This document shows, piece after piece, positions 34,189-41,989 of a DNA stretch of 51,596 nt; the stretch's first letter is position 1; each line of letters opens with the position of its first letter. Source of the DNA: Pseudomonas maioricensis (lineage in GTDB: Bacteria > Pseudomonadota > Gammaproteobacteria > Pseudomonadales > Pseudomonadaceae); the NCBI RefSeq assembly GCF_022790535.1, contig NZ_LOHG01000026.1, positions 1-51,596 on the forward strand, written 5' to 3'. A program made the translations under genes and the position numbers. The notes beneath the pieces are model-generated. The model made no database searches. It was not told where the DNA came from and worked only from the letters and a program-made list of their open reading frames with translations.

Positions 34189-35082
34189 ATGGCGCGGGAT
34201 GGTTACAACGATTTACTGGCGTTCATCGCCGTGGCGCGGGAAAGAAGCTTTACGCGAGCCGCCGCTCAGCTTGGGGTTTCGCAATCGGCGTTGAGCCATA
34301 CCATCCGCTCATTGGAAACCCGTCTGGGCGTGAGGTTATTGACGCGCACCACTCGCAGTGTGTCGCCGACCGAGGCTGGCGAGAGGCTGTTCGAAAGCCT
34401 TGCGCCGCGTTTCGAAGAGATCGACGCGGATCTGGATGAGGTCATTGGCCTGAGTGACAAGCCGCGAGGCACCATTCGTATCACGGCAACCGATCACACC
34501 GCGAGCACGGTGCTCTGGCCAAGGCTGAAAAAAATCCTCCCGGAGTACCCCGATCTCAAAATCGAAATCGTGACTGACTATGGCCTGACCGACATCGTCG
34601 CTCAGCGTTATGACATCGGCGTGCGCTTGGGCGATCAGGTTGCCAAGGACATGATTGCCGTGCGCATCGCGCCGGACATGCGCATGGCTATCGTCGGCGC
34701 GCCGTCCTACCTTGAGCACCGCGCGGCACCGCTAAAACCCGAAGACCTGCATCAACATAACTGCATCAACCTGAGGCTGCCGACCCATGGCGGTTGTTAT
34801 GCCTGGGAGTTGGCCAACGGCAAAAACGAGCTGCAGATTCGAGTGGACGGGCAGCTTACATTCAACGGGGTTTACCAGATTCTTCAGGCCGCACTTGATG
34901 GCGGCGGGCTAGCCTACATTCCGCAGGAACTGGCGCAGCCGCATGTCGATGCAGGTCGCCTGAACTGGGTACTGGAGGAATGGTTCCCGACTTTTCCGGG
35001 CCTTCACCTGTTCTACGCAAGCCGCCGTCAATCATCACGCGCATTGGCGCTGGTGGTGGATGCACTGCGGTTGAATACATGA
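34189..35082 (+). CDS. LysR-family transcriptional regulator (paralogue of the 26035 gene)
   Basis: The 297-residue regulator has its LysR helix-turn-helix at residues 5-65 (FTRAAAQLGVSQSALSHTIR, LLTRTTRSVSPTEAGERLF) and an effector domain with RYDIGVRLGDQVAKDMIAVR and LPTHGGCYAWELANG. These segments are nearly the same as in the regulator at 26035, so the two are close paralogues. It is divergent from paoABC and 99 bp upstream of an aldo/keto reductase gene, so both are likely targets. AGAGG precedes the ATG. Confidence 0.9.
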   Translation: MARDGYNDLLAFIAVARERSFTRAAAQLGVSQSALSHTIRSLETRLGVRLLTRTTRSVSPTEAGERLFESLAPRFEEIDADLDEVIGLSDKPRGTIRITATDHTASTVLWPRLKKILPEYPDLKIEIVTDYGLTDIVAQRYDIGVRLGDQVAKDMIAVRIAPDMRMAIVGAPSYLEHRAAPLKPEDLHQHNCINLRLPTHGGCYAWELANGKNELQIRVDGQLTFNGVYQILQAALDGGGLAYIPQELAQPHVDAGRLNWVLEEWFPTFPGLHLFYASRRQSSRALALVVDALRLNT

Positions 35083-35181
35083 GCCTGGTTCATAAGTGCA
35101 TCTTGATTTCTGGTCTTACTCAATAATTCGCAGGTCCTTAGGATGGGTTGAACGTTTATTCAGCCATTTCGAGAGGACTTT

Positions 35182-36207
35182 ATGGACCACCGTTATCTGG
35201 GTCGCAGCGCTCTGAAAGTATCGCCCTTGTGCCTGGGCGCCATGATGTTTGGCGGCGAAACGGATGAGCCCACCTCACGGCGAATCATTGATAAGGCCTT
35301 CGAGCAAGGCGTGAATTTCCTCGATACCGCCGACGCCTATCATGCCGGTCGATCCGAAGAGGTCGTCGGTCGAGCCATCGCGGCGCAACGCGATAACTGG
35401 GTGCTTGCCACCAAGTTCGGTTACCCGACTCCCGATCATCAGGGGCCGAACCAGCAGGGGCAGTCGCGCAAGTGGATCATGCAAGCGGTAGAGGCGAGTC
35501 TGAAGCGACTGGGCACGGACTACATCGACGTCCTGTACTTCCACCGTGCGCTGACGGATGCGCCGATGGAAGAGGGGATTCGCGCAGTCGGCGATCTGAT
35601 TCGGCAGGGCAAGATCCGTTACTACGGGGTCTCCAACTTTCATGGGTGGCGCATTGCGGAAGTGGTGCGCATCGCCGATCAATTGGGCATTGAACGTCCG
35701 GTGGCGAGTGAGCCGTTGTATAACATCGTTGATCGCAGCGCTGAGGTTGAGCAACTAGCGGCGGCTGAGCAATACGGTCTGGGTGTCGTGTCTTACAGCC
35801 CGCTGGCTCGCGGTGTGTTGAGTGGCAAGTACGGGGTGGATGCAGCAGTGCCCGCGGACTCCCGCGCCGGGCGTGGCGACAAGCGTCTGCAGCAGACCGA
35901 ATGGCGCCCTGAGTCACTGAAAATCGCCCGGACGATTTCCGAACATGCGGCTGAGCGCGGCACGACGTCCATTGCATTCGCGCTTGCCTGGGTATTGAAG
36001 AACAGGCTGGTCAGCGCTGCGATTGCCGGGCCACGTACCGAGGCGCAGTGGGACGCGTACCTGGATGCGCTGAGCCTCGAATTGGGGCCTGACGATGAGA
36101 AGTTGGTGGATAGCCTGGTAGTGCCGGGGCATACGTCGACTCACGGGTATACCGATCCGGGGTATCCGGTGCAGGGACGTAAGACTAAAGCCGACCTGAT
36201 TGTTTGA
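35182..36207 (+). CDS. Aldo/keto reductase (AKR, potassium-channel-beta-like group)
   Basis: The 341-residue enzyme begins YLGRSALKVSPLCLGAMMFG. Tetrad residues are in FLDTADAYHAG, VLATKFGYP and LYFHRALTD, and SNFHGWRIAEV and VSYSPLARGVLSGKY are typical of the group that includes YghZ-type methylglyoxal reductases. It probably reduces reactive aldehydes with NADPH in the cytoplasm. The strong site GAGAGGACTTT precedes the ATG. It lies downstream of, and on the same strand as, the LysR gene at 34189. Confidence 0.9.
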   Translation: MDHRYLGRSALKVSPLCLGAMMFGGETDEPTSRRIIDKAFEQGVNFLDTADAYHAGRSEEVVGRAIAAQRDNWVLATKFGYPTPDHQGPNQQGQSRKWIMQAVEASLKRLGTDYIDVLYFHRALTDAPMEEGIRAVGDLIRQGKIRYYGVSNFHGWRIAEVVRIADQLGIERPVASEPLYNIVDRSAEVEQLAAAEQYGLGVVSYSPLARGVLSGKYGVDAAVPADSRAGRGDKRLQQTEWRPESLKIARTISEHAAERGTTSIAFALAWVLKNRLVSAAIAGPRTEAQWDAYLDALSLELGPDDEKLVDSLVVPGHTSTHGYTDPGYPVQGRKTKADLIV

Positions 36208-36220
36208 ACTTGCCGGGCTG

Positions 36221-36309
36221 CTGTAGGAGCTGCCGAAGGCTGCGAAGCGGTCTGTCAGAAGACGGATTCGTTGGCAGTGATAACGTCTCGCGAACAAGTT
36301 CGCTCCTAC
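36221..36309. repeat. Hybrid REP pair
   Basis: The left arm (CTGTAGGAGCTGCCGAAGGC) is of one REP subtype and the right arm (TCTCGCGAACAAGTTCGCTC) of another, so this doublet does not pair along its full length. The right arm stops exactly where the MITE-like element begins. Confidence 0.7.
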
Positions 36310-36310
36310 C

Positions 36311-36542
36311 CAGACTGTGTGAAAACTACTGCAGGCTGGGCAACTTCGTCGCTACGCGCGCAATACTGCGTTAAAAACAGGCGAAAAATGCTCATTTAGA
36401 ACACAAGAGTCGGACGCGACCCCGGCCGTTTTTCGCCTGTTTTGATTCGCTTTGCTCACCCTCCGGGCCAGCCTGCGGCTGTTACTCGCTCCGCTCGTTG
36501 CGCCTTGTCTTGCCGTCGCTCGCTACGTTTTCACAGAGTCTG
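36311..36542. mobile_element. 232-bp MITE-like element
   Basis: The ends CAGACTGTGTGAAAAC and GTTTTCACAGAGTCTG are inverted copies (15 of 16 bases). They are flanked by TACC on both sides (36307-36310 and 36543-36546), a possible 4-bp target duplication. Inside, AAAACAGGCGAAAAA (36374-36388) is mirrored perfectly by TTTTTCGCCTGTTTT (36429-36443). There is no coding frame. It looks like a non-autonomous element that depends on a transposase elsewhere. Confidence 0.6.
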
Positions 36543-36634
36543 TACCGGTCCGGGGTGTTACCGCAGTATTCGCTTTGCTTTTGATCTAAGGCGATAGCGA
36601 ATTCCGGCCGACGTGGTTTAACGCTGAACACCTA

Positions 36635-37759
36635 TCACCACCCATACAACCGCCCCCAAACCTGCACCTGACCCTCGGCATCAACCGCCTGATACTCCGG
36701 GAACTGCGCGCCTGTCGCGCACGCGTGGTTGGGAAGGATGCGCAGGCGGCTGCCGATCGGATAGCGTTCGGTAATGTCGGCTACCGAGTTGCTGATTACC
36801 CCGTGCTCCTGATTGGCACCTTCGAATACGGCCCCCTCAATCCATTCACCGGCTTCGGTGCAAACCTGTCCATAACCGAAGTCACGTTTCTGCTTCAGGG
36901 TTCCGCGATCCCGGCTCATCGCCATCCAGCCTGCATCGGTAATGATCCAGCCTTTTTCCACCTGATGGCCAATCACAGTAGTGAATACGCTCAGGGCCAG
37001 TTCATCAGGCTGACAAACGCCGACGTTGAGCATCACCAGATCAAAAAATACATAAACCCCCGCGCGTACTTCCGTCACACCTTCAAGGCTGGCGGCTGAC
37101 AGTGCTGTGGGCGTCGAGCCGACGCTCACTTCAGCGCAGGGCAATCCTTCAGCACGTATTCTTTCTGCTCCCCGCACACAGGCCAGACGCTCCTGTTCAG
37201 CCATGGCCTGCAATGCTTGCGGGTCATCGAGTTCGTAGCTTGACCCGGCATGGGTCATGACGCCGCGTAATTGCATGCCGCCCTCGTGCAGGTTTTGCGC
37301 GACTTGCAGCAGGGTCGGGTCGTCGACTTTCAAGCCGGAGCGATGACCGTCGCTGTCGATTTCGATCCAGACCTCGAAGCAATGGCCATGCGCTTTGCCA
37401 AAGCTGACGATTGCGTGGGCGCCAACCAGGCTGTCGGTCACGATACTCAGGCGACAACCTTTGATCCGCAGGTCCAGCGCTTGCTGCAGTTTCCCCGGCG
37501 CCATTGCCACCCCGTAAAGAATGTCGTCGATGCCATGGGCAAAACAATGGGCAGCTTCTTTCAAGGTCGAAACGGTGATGCCATGGGCGCCAGCCGAACG
37601 CTGGGCGTCGATGACCGCCAGGCATTTGCTGGTTTTGACATGGGGGCGCAGTCGAACGCCAAACGTGTCCATGCGCTGCTGCATACGCTGGATGTTGCGA
37701 TGCATGCGCGGTAAGTCGATAACGGCGGCGGGAGTGTCCAGGGTTTGAAAGGTCGGCAT
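36635..37759 (-). CDS. D-threonine aldolase / D-serine dehydratase-like PLP enzyme
   Basis: The 374-residue protein has the alanine-racemase-fold N-terminal domain with the PLP lysine at about residue 42 (RPHVKTSK), and a C-terminal domain with the metal-binding pair His345 and Cys347 (NHACAT), diagnostic for the D-threonine aldolase/DSD1 family. EIDSDGHRSGL and VSVGSTPTA are further family stretches. It would cleave D-3-hydroxy amino acids to glycine and an aldehyde, or deaminate D-serine. It is divergent from the LysR gene at 37856 across a 96-bp gap with a palindrome, so that regulator probably controls it. Confidence 0.88.
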   Translation of the reverse strand: MPTFQTLDTPAAVIDLPRMHRNIQRMQQRMDTFGVRLRPHVKTSKCLAVIDAQRSAGAHGITVSTLKEAAHCFAHGIDDILYGVAMAPGKLQQALDLRIKGCRLSIVTDSLVGAHAIVSFGKAHGHCFEVWIEIDSDGHRSGLKVDDPTLLQVAQNLHEGGMQLRGVMTHAGSSYELDDPQALQAMAEQERLACVRGAERIRAEGLPCAEVSVGSTPTALSAASLEGVTEVRAGVYVFFDLVMLNVGVCQPDELALSVFTTVIGHQVEKGWIITDAGWMAMSRDRGTLKQKRDFGYGQVCTEAGEWIEGAVFEGANQEHGVISNSVADITERYPIGSRLRILPNHACATGAQFPEYQAVDAEGQVQVWGRLYGW

Positions 37760-37820
37760 GGTCTTGGCTCTTGATGGCGGTGCATGCTGGTAATCTACTT
37801 CGCTGACGTAAGTCTGTGAT

Positions 37821-37838
37821 TAAATGCCATTGCATTTA
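37821..37838. promoter_or_regulatory. Palindromic operator candidate between aldolase and LysR genes
   Basis: TAAATGC-CATT-GCATTTA is a perfect palindrome with 7-bp arms, matching the T-N11-A form of LysR sites. It lies 17 bp before the LysR start and about 60 bp before the divergent aldolase start, a position suited to autorepression and divergent control. Confidence 0.6.
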
Positions 37839-37855
37839 TCATTAAGTTGAATTGA

Positions 37856-38740
37856 ATGATTGCCATCGAAGATTTGCGTCTGGCGGTGACCCTTGCCCGT
37901 TCTGAATCCCTCAGTGCTGCGGCCCGAAGCCTGAATGTCTCTCCACCTGCGTTGTCCATGCGCTTGCGCAAGCTGGAAGGGCTACTGGGTATCAGCCTCG
38001 CAAACCGTACTGCACGGCAGCTGAGCCTGACAGCCGAAGGTGAGCGCTTTGCACGGCAAAGCGCACTGCTACTGGAACAGTTGGAAGCGCTGCCTGAAGA
38101 CTTCAAACAGTCCGATGATCAACTGCGGGGCACGCTGAGGCTGGCAGCACCGTTTGGTTATGGTCGGTTGCGTATCGCGCCATTGTTAGCCCGTTTCGCC
38201 AAATTACATCCGCAGCTGAAGGTCCACCTGGATTTGCGCGAAACGCCCTGGCCGGATCGTTACGACTGCGACGCGGTAATTCATATCGGTGGCTTCAGTG
38301 ACAGTTCGTGGGTAGCACGTACTCTCGCGGCCAACCAGCGCTGGCTGTGCGCGAGCCCGGCCTACCTCGAGCAGCATGGAACGCCCGAATCACCCGAAGA
38401 TTTATTACGCCATCGCTGTATCTGTATTCGCGAAAACGAAGAAGACGTCACCCTGTGGCAACTGCGCAAACAGTCAGTGCGGCGCACACTGCGTATCGAG
38501 CCAGCGATGCTCAGCAATGACGGCAGCGTCGCAAGGCGTTGGGCGGAGCAGGACCTGGGGCTGGTTTTGCGCTCTCAATGGGATGTCAACGACGCATTGG
38601 CGAGCGGGGCGCTGGTGCGGGTCTTGCCAGAGTGGGAATTCGACAGCGCGCCCATCAGCCTGCTGGTCCGCTCCCGGAAAAACCGTACAGCGCGTTTGCA
38701 GGCGTTGGTGGCGTTTCTTGAAGAGTCGTTGAGTGATTAA
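37856..38740 (+). CDS. LysR-family transcriptional regulator
   Basis: The 294-residue regulator has a LysR helix-turn-helix (LSAAARSLNVSPPALSMRLR, GISLANRTARQLSLTAEGER) and an effector domain of the CrgA/DsdC-like group (HPQLKVHLDLRETPWPDRYD, LLRHRCICIREN). The start lacks a clear ribosome binding site. The gene is divergent from the D-threonine aldolase-like gene and has the palindrome at 37821 in its promoter, so it is very probably that gene's regulator, responding to a D-hydroxyamino acid. Confidence 0.88.
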   Translation: MIAIEDLRLAVTLARSESLSAAARSLNVSPPALSMRLRKLEGLLGISLANRTARQLSLTAEGERFARQSALLLEQLEALPEDFKQSDDQLRGTLRLAAPFGYGRLRIAPLLARFAKLHPQLKVHLDLRETPWPDRYDCDAVIHIGGFSDSSWVARTLAANQRWLCASPAYLEQHGTPESPEDLLRHRCICIRENEEDVTLWQLRKQSVRRTLRIEPAMLSNDGSVARRWAEQDLGLVLRSQWDVNDALASGALVRVLPEWEFDSAPISLLVRSRKNRTARLQALVAFLEESLSD

Positions 38741-38754
38741 TCTGGAGTGACTTA

Positions 38755-38844
38755 TGTGGGAGCCGGGCTTGCCCGCGATAAGGTCGGATGCGGTTCACTT
38801 TAGATCGCGTCACGCCTTATCGCGGGCAAGCCCGGCTCCCACAT
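38755..38844. repeat. REP inverted pair
   Basis: ATGTGGGAGCCGGGCTTGCC and GGCAAGCCCGGCTCCCACAT are perfect inverted copies around a 50-bp inner stretch that also pairs partly. It lies between convergent genes. Confidence 0.88.
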
Positions 38845-38877
38845 GAAACTGCATTCCAATCAGAAGGTTTTGGGATT

Positions 38878-40239
38878 TCAAACCGCATCTTTCTCTGCAA
38901 TCACCACCCGTTCAAACCGACCCGCCAGCAAGCCGTAGGACAGAATGCCCAGCACGCCATGTGCCGCGACAAACCACAGGGCAATATTGAACGAGCCGGT
39001 CACCGCAACGATGTAGCCAATCACCAGCGGGGTGATGATCCCGGCGATGTTGCCGATGCCGTTGAACACGCCTCCGCTGAGGCCGACCATGTTTTTCGGT
39101 GCGGTATCGGACAGCACTGCCCAGCCGACCGCTGCCAGACCTTTGCCGAAGAACGCGATGGCCATGACGGTGATGACCATCCAGTTGGCGTCGAGGAAGT
39201 TGGCCGAGACCAGGATCGTCGACATGGCCATGCCGATGATAAACGGGGTCTTGCGTGCGATTGACGGATGTACGCCGCGACGAATCAGCAAGTCCGAGAG
39301 CATGCCGCCCAGAACACCACCGGAGAAACCGCAGATGGCGGGAAGTGCTGCCACCCAGCCGGCTTCCATGATGGTCATGCCGCGTCCCTTGATCAGGTAG
39401 ATCGGGAACCAGGTGATGAAGAAGTAGGTGAGAGCGGTAATGCAGTACTGACCCAGATAGATCGACCACAAGGTACGGCTGGTGAACAGCTGCTTGATTT
39501 CGCTGAGTTTGGCCTTGGGTTTCTTCGTCGTGCGGGTTAACTCCAGGTCCACCAGTGCGCCGCCCTCGCGCATGTATTCCAGCTCCCGAGGGCTGAGGTT
39601 CTTGTCGCTGTGCGGTTCGCGGTAGACAGCAAACCACACCACGCTCAGCAGCAGACCCAGGCCACCCATCCACAGGAATACGTGTTCCCAACCCCAGGCA
39701 TGGGTCAGCCAGGCCATCAACGGGGTGAACAGCACGACTGCCATGTATTGAGCCGAGTTGAACAATGCCGATGCCGTGCCGCGTTCACTAGTCGGGAACC
39801 AGCAGGAAACAATACGGTTATTGGCCGGGAAGGCGGGCGATTCAACCAGACCTAGCATAAAGCGCATGGCGAACAGGCTGATGGCTGCTGAAGCTCCCAT
39901 CAGGCCAAACCAGCCGACTGTACCTTGCAACATGGTAAATACCGACCACAACACCAGGCTGCATCCATAGACGCGACGAGCACCGAAGCGGTCGAGCAAC
40001 CAGCCGCCTGGAACCTGGCCCAAGGCATAAGCCCACGCAAATGCGGAAAAGATCACGCCGAGCATCATCGGATCCAGTCCCAGGTCCTTGACTACCCCGG
40101 TGCCCGCGATCGACATAGTGGCGCGGTCGGCGTAGTTGATCACGGTAACAATGAAGATCAGGGCAAGAATCAGAAAGCGGTGGCGACCAACCCGGGCTTG
40201 CGCCTCGACCTGATCCAGGGGGATGGATTTCGAAAGCAT
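38878..40239 (-). CDS. MFS transporter, sugar-acid (ACS) family
   Basis: The 453-residue, 12-span proton symporter has VINYADRATMSIAGTGVVKD in helix 1, PGGWLLDRFGARRVYG between helices 2 and 3, and AFPANNRIVSCWFPTSERGT, all typical of glucarate/galactonate/hexuronate porters. AGGAG eight bases before the ATG supports the start. The gene stands alone, divergent from the LysR gene at 40367, which probably controls it. Its substrate may be an aldonate or aldarate. Confidence 0.9.
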   Translation of the reverse strand: MLSKSIPLDQVEAQARVGRHRFLILALIFIVTVINYADRATMSIAGTGVVKDLGLDPMMLGVIFSAFAWAYALGQVPGGWLLDRFGARRVYGCSLVLWSVFTMLQGTVGWFGLMGASAAISLFAMRFMLGLVESPAFPANNRIVSCWFPTSERGTASALFNSAQYMAVVLFTPLMAWLTHAWGWEHVFLWMGGLGLLLSVVWFAVYREPHSDKNLSPRELEYMREGGALVDLELTRTTKKPKAKLSEIKQLFTSRTLWSIYLGQYCITALTYFFITWFPIYLIKGRGMTIMEAGWVAALPAICGFSGGVLGGMLSDLLIRRGVHPSIARKTPFIIGMAMSTILVSANFLDANWMVITVMAIAFFGKGLAAVGWAVLSDTAPKNMVGLSGGVFNGIGNIAGIITPLVIGYIVAVTGSFNIALWFVAAHGVLGILSYGLLAGRFERVVIAEKDAV

Positions 40240-40366
40240 AGGGCGTCTCCTGTAGGGACGTTTTATTTTTGTTAAAAGATATGACGGAATCTTTCCCTGA
40301 TAGTAGGAGTGTTGGTGGATATACGTCTAACATAGATGCTGGATAGGTTGATGCGGATTTTGAATC

Positions 40367-41260
40367 GTGGAATTACATCAGTTGCGATGTTTTGTGGCCG
40401 CCGCAGAGGAGCTGCACTTCGGGCGGGCCGCCACCCGGCTGCATATGACGCAACCACCGCTGAGCCGTCAGATTCAGCTACTCGAGCGTTCGTTGGGCAT
40501 CGTGTTGCTTGAACGCAACAACCGCGGTGTCAAGCTGACGGCCGCAGGACGAGGGTTTCTGCGTGATGCGCGGCACATCCTCGCGTTCTCCGAGCAGGCG
40601 GGAAATTCCGCCCGGCGTCTGGCCTCTGGTGAGGTGGGCAGGCTGACACTGGGTTTCACCGGCGTCAGTGCCTACAGCCTGGTGCCGCAGTTGTTGGCCA
40701 AGGCTGCAATTGAGATGCCCGAAGTCGAGTTTGTCCTTAAAGAGATGGTCTCCGATGCCCAGCTGGACGCGTTGTCAGCGAACCTGATCGACATCGGCCT
40801 GGTGCGCCAGGTCAGAGAGCGTGAGGTATTCGCCGCGCAACTGGTGTATCGGGAGCCGTTACTGGTGGTCTTGCCTGCCGACCATCCGATGACAGCGCAG
40901 GCGTCCATTGCTGTGGCTGACCTGCATCTTCAGCCGTTTGTGATGTATGCCCCGGATGAAGGGCGTTACTTTTACGATTGCATCGTCGGGTTGTTTGCCA
41001 TGAGCGGCGTGACTCCGCATTACACCTACCACCTGGGCCAGACCCACACCATTGTCAGCATGGTTCAGGCAGGACTGGGGTTGTCGATTGTTCCGGCTTC
41101 CGCGCAGCAGTTGCACAGTGGCGCAGTAGCCTTTCGGCCTTTGCGCGACGCGAGTCTGAATGCTGATCTGCACATGATCTCCCGCAACGATAACGAAAAT
41201 CCGGTGCTGCCCGCGTTCAGAGACTTGCTCAGCAAGGAGTTTGAAAATAATCGTCCCTGA
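40367..41260 (+). CDS. LysR-family regulator, BenM/CatR-like
   Basis: The 297-residue regulator starts at a GTG. Its N terminus MELHQLRCFVAAAEELHFGRA with MTQPPLSRQIQLLE is the BenM/CatM/CatR type. The effector domain has LPADHPMTAQASIAVADL and QTHTIVSMVQAGLGLSIVPAS. Most members respond to aromatic or dicarboxylic acids and activate a divergent gene, here the MFS transporter at 38878. The ribosome binding site is weak. Confidence 0.9.
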   Translation: MELHQLRCFVAAAEELHFGRAATRLHMTQPPLSRQIQLLERSLGIVLLERNNRGVKLTAAGRGFLRDARHILAFSEQAGNSARRLASGEVGRLTLGFTGVSAYSLVPQLLAKAAIEMPEVEFVLKEMVSDAQLDALSANLIDIGLVRQVREREVFAAQLVYREPLLVVLPADHPMTAQASIAVADLHLQPFVMYAPDEGRYFYDCIVGLFAMSGVTPHYTYHLGQTHTIVSMVQAGLGLSIVPASAQQLHSGAVAFRPLRDASLNADLHMISRNDNENPVLPAFRDLLSKEFENNRP

Positions 41261-41323
41261 AAAAACCGCCAGTCGATCCGGTCACGATGGCAAAGTCAGG
41301 CCAAGCCTCGTTATGCTTCAGCC

Positions 41324-41716
41324 ATGACTACCTCTCTGCCAATACGTCAACCCTGCCCACCGGGCGCCTGCAATTGCGGGCGTGAACGGTTGCAGGAACA
41401 GGAAGTTCGGATTCTGGCGTTGACCCGGCAGGAGGAGAAGCGTTTGCTGGAACGCCTGGAAAATCTGCAAAGCCTGGCGGATCTGCAAAAAATGCAGCGC
41501 CTGCTTTATGAGCAGTTAGGTATTCGCGTGGAGGTGGTACCGGGGTTTAACGAAGTGCGGACGATGCGCGGTATCGTGATCGATATCGATGAACTGCCAG
41601 GTTTATGCCGCAAGACCCGGCAATCGATCCCGGCGGCGATTCGCCGGGGCCTGGAAAAAAATCCCGAAATTGCCTATCGGTTGCTGGATGCTCACGATCT
41701 GTTTCGTGATGCCTGA
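41324..41716 (+). CDS. Conserved hypothetical protein with CPPGACNC motif
   Basis: The 130-residue cytoplasmic protein opens with a cysteine cluster (CPPGACNCGRE, Cys at about residues 10, 15 and 17). A long charged helix (about 20-60, probably coiled coil) and a C-terminal alpha/beta part with MRGIVIDIDELPGLCRKTRQ follow. I recognise it only as a protein common in Pseudomonas without a known role; the cysteines might bind metal or sense redox state. It follows the LysR gene by 63 bp without a clear ribosome binding site. Confidence 0.7.
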   Translation: MTTSLPIRQPCPPGACNCGRERLQEQEVRILALTRQEEKRLLERLENLQSLADLQKMQRLLYEQLGIRVEVVPGFNEVRTMRGIVIDIDELPGLCRKTRQSIPAAIRRGLEKNPEIAYRLLDAHDLFRDA

Positions 41717-41776
41717 CTTTCCGAACATGACGCGATTGCCGTTCTGCATCACGTTGTCGCGCAGAAAAACTGGGGC

Positions 41777-41867
41777 CTGTAGGAGTGAGCTTGCTCGCGA
41801 TAGCGGTACACCGGTTGAGAAATTATCGTCTGATTCGACGTTATCGCGAGCAAGCTCACTCCTACAG
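41777..41867. repeat. REP inverted pair
   Basis: CTGTAGGAGTGAGCTTGCTC with GCGATA and TATCGCGAGCAAGCTCACTC form a doublet between convergent genes. Confidence 0.87.
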
Positions 41868-41956
41868 TAAGAGCATTTCCAAATCAGATAGTTGATTTTG
41901 ATAACAACTGACGAGTCCTGCGAGGCAACGCAATGTCTGGAATACAACGCTCACTC

Positions 41957-41982
41957 CTGTAGGAGTGAGCCTTGCTCGCGGC
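41957..41982. repeat. Single REP element
   Basis: CTGTAGGAGTGAGCCTTGCT followed by CGCG is one REP arm with a one-base insertion, abutting the end of the 524-residue gene. The partner arm is missing. Confidence 0.7.
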
Positions 41983-41989
41983 CTTGTTA

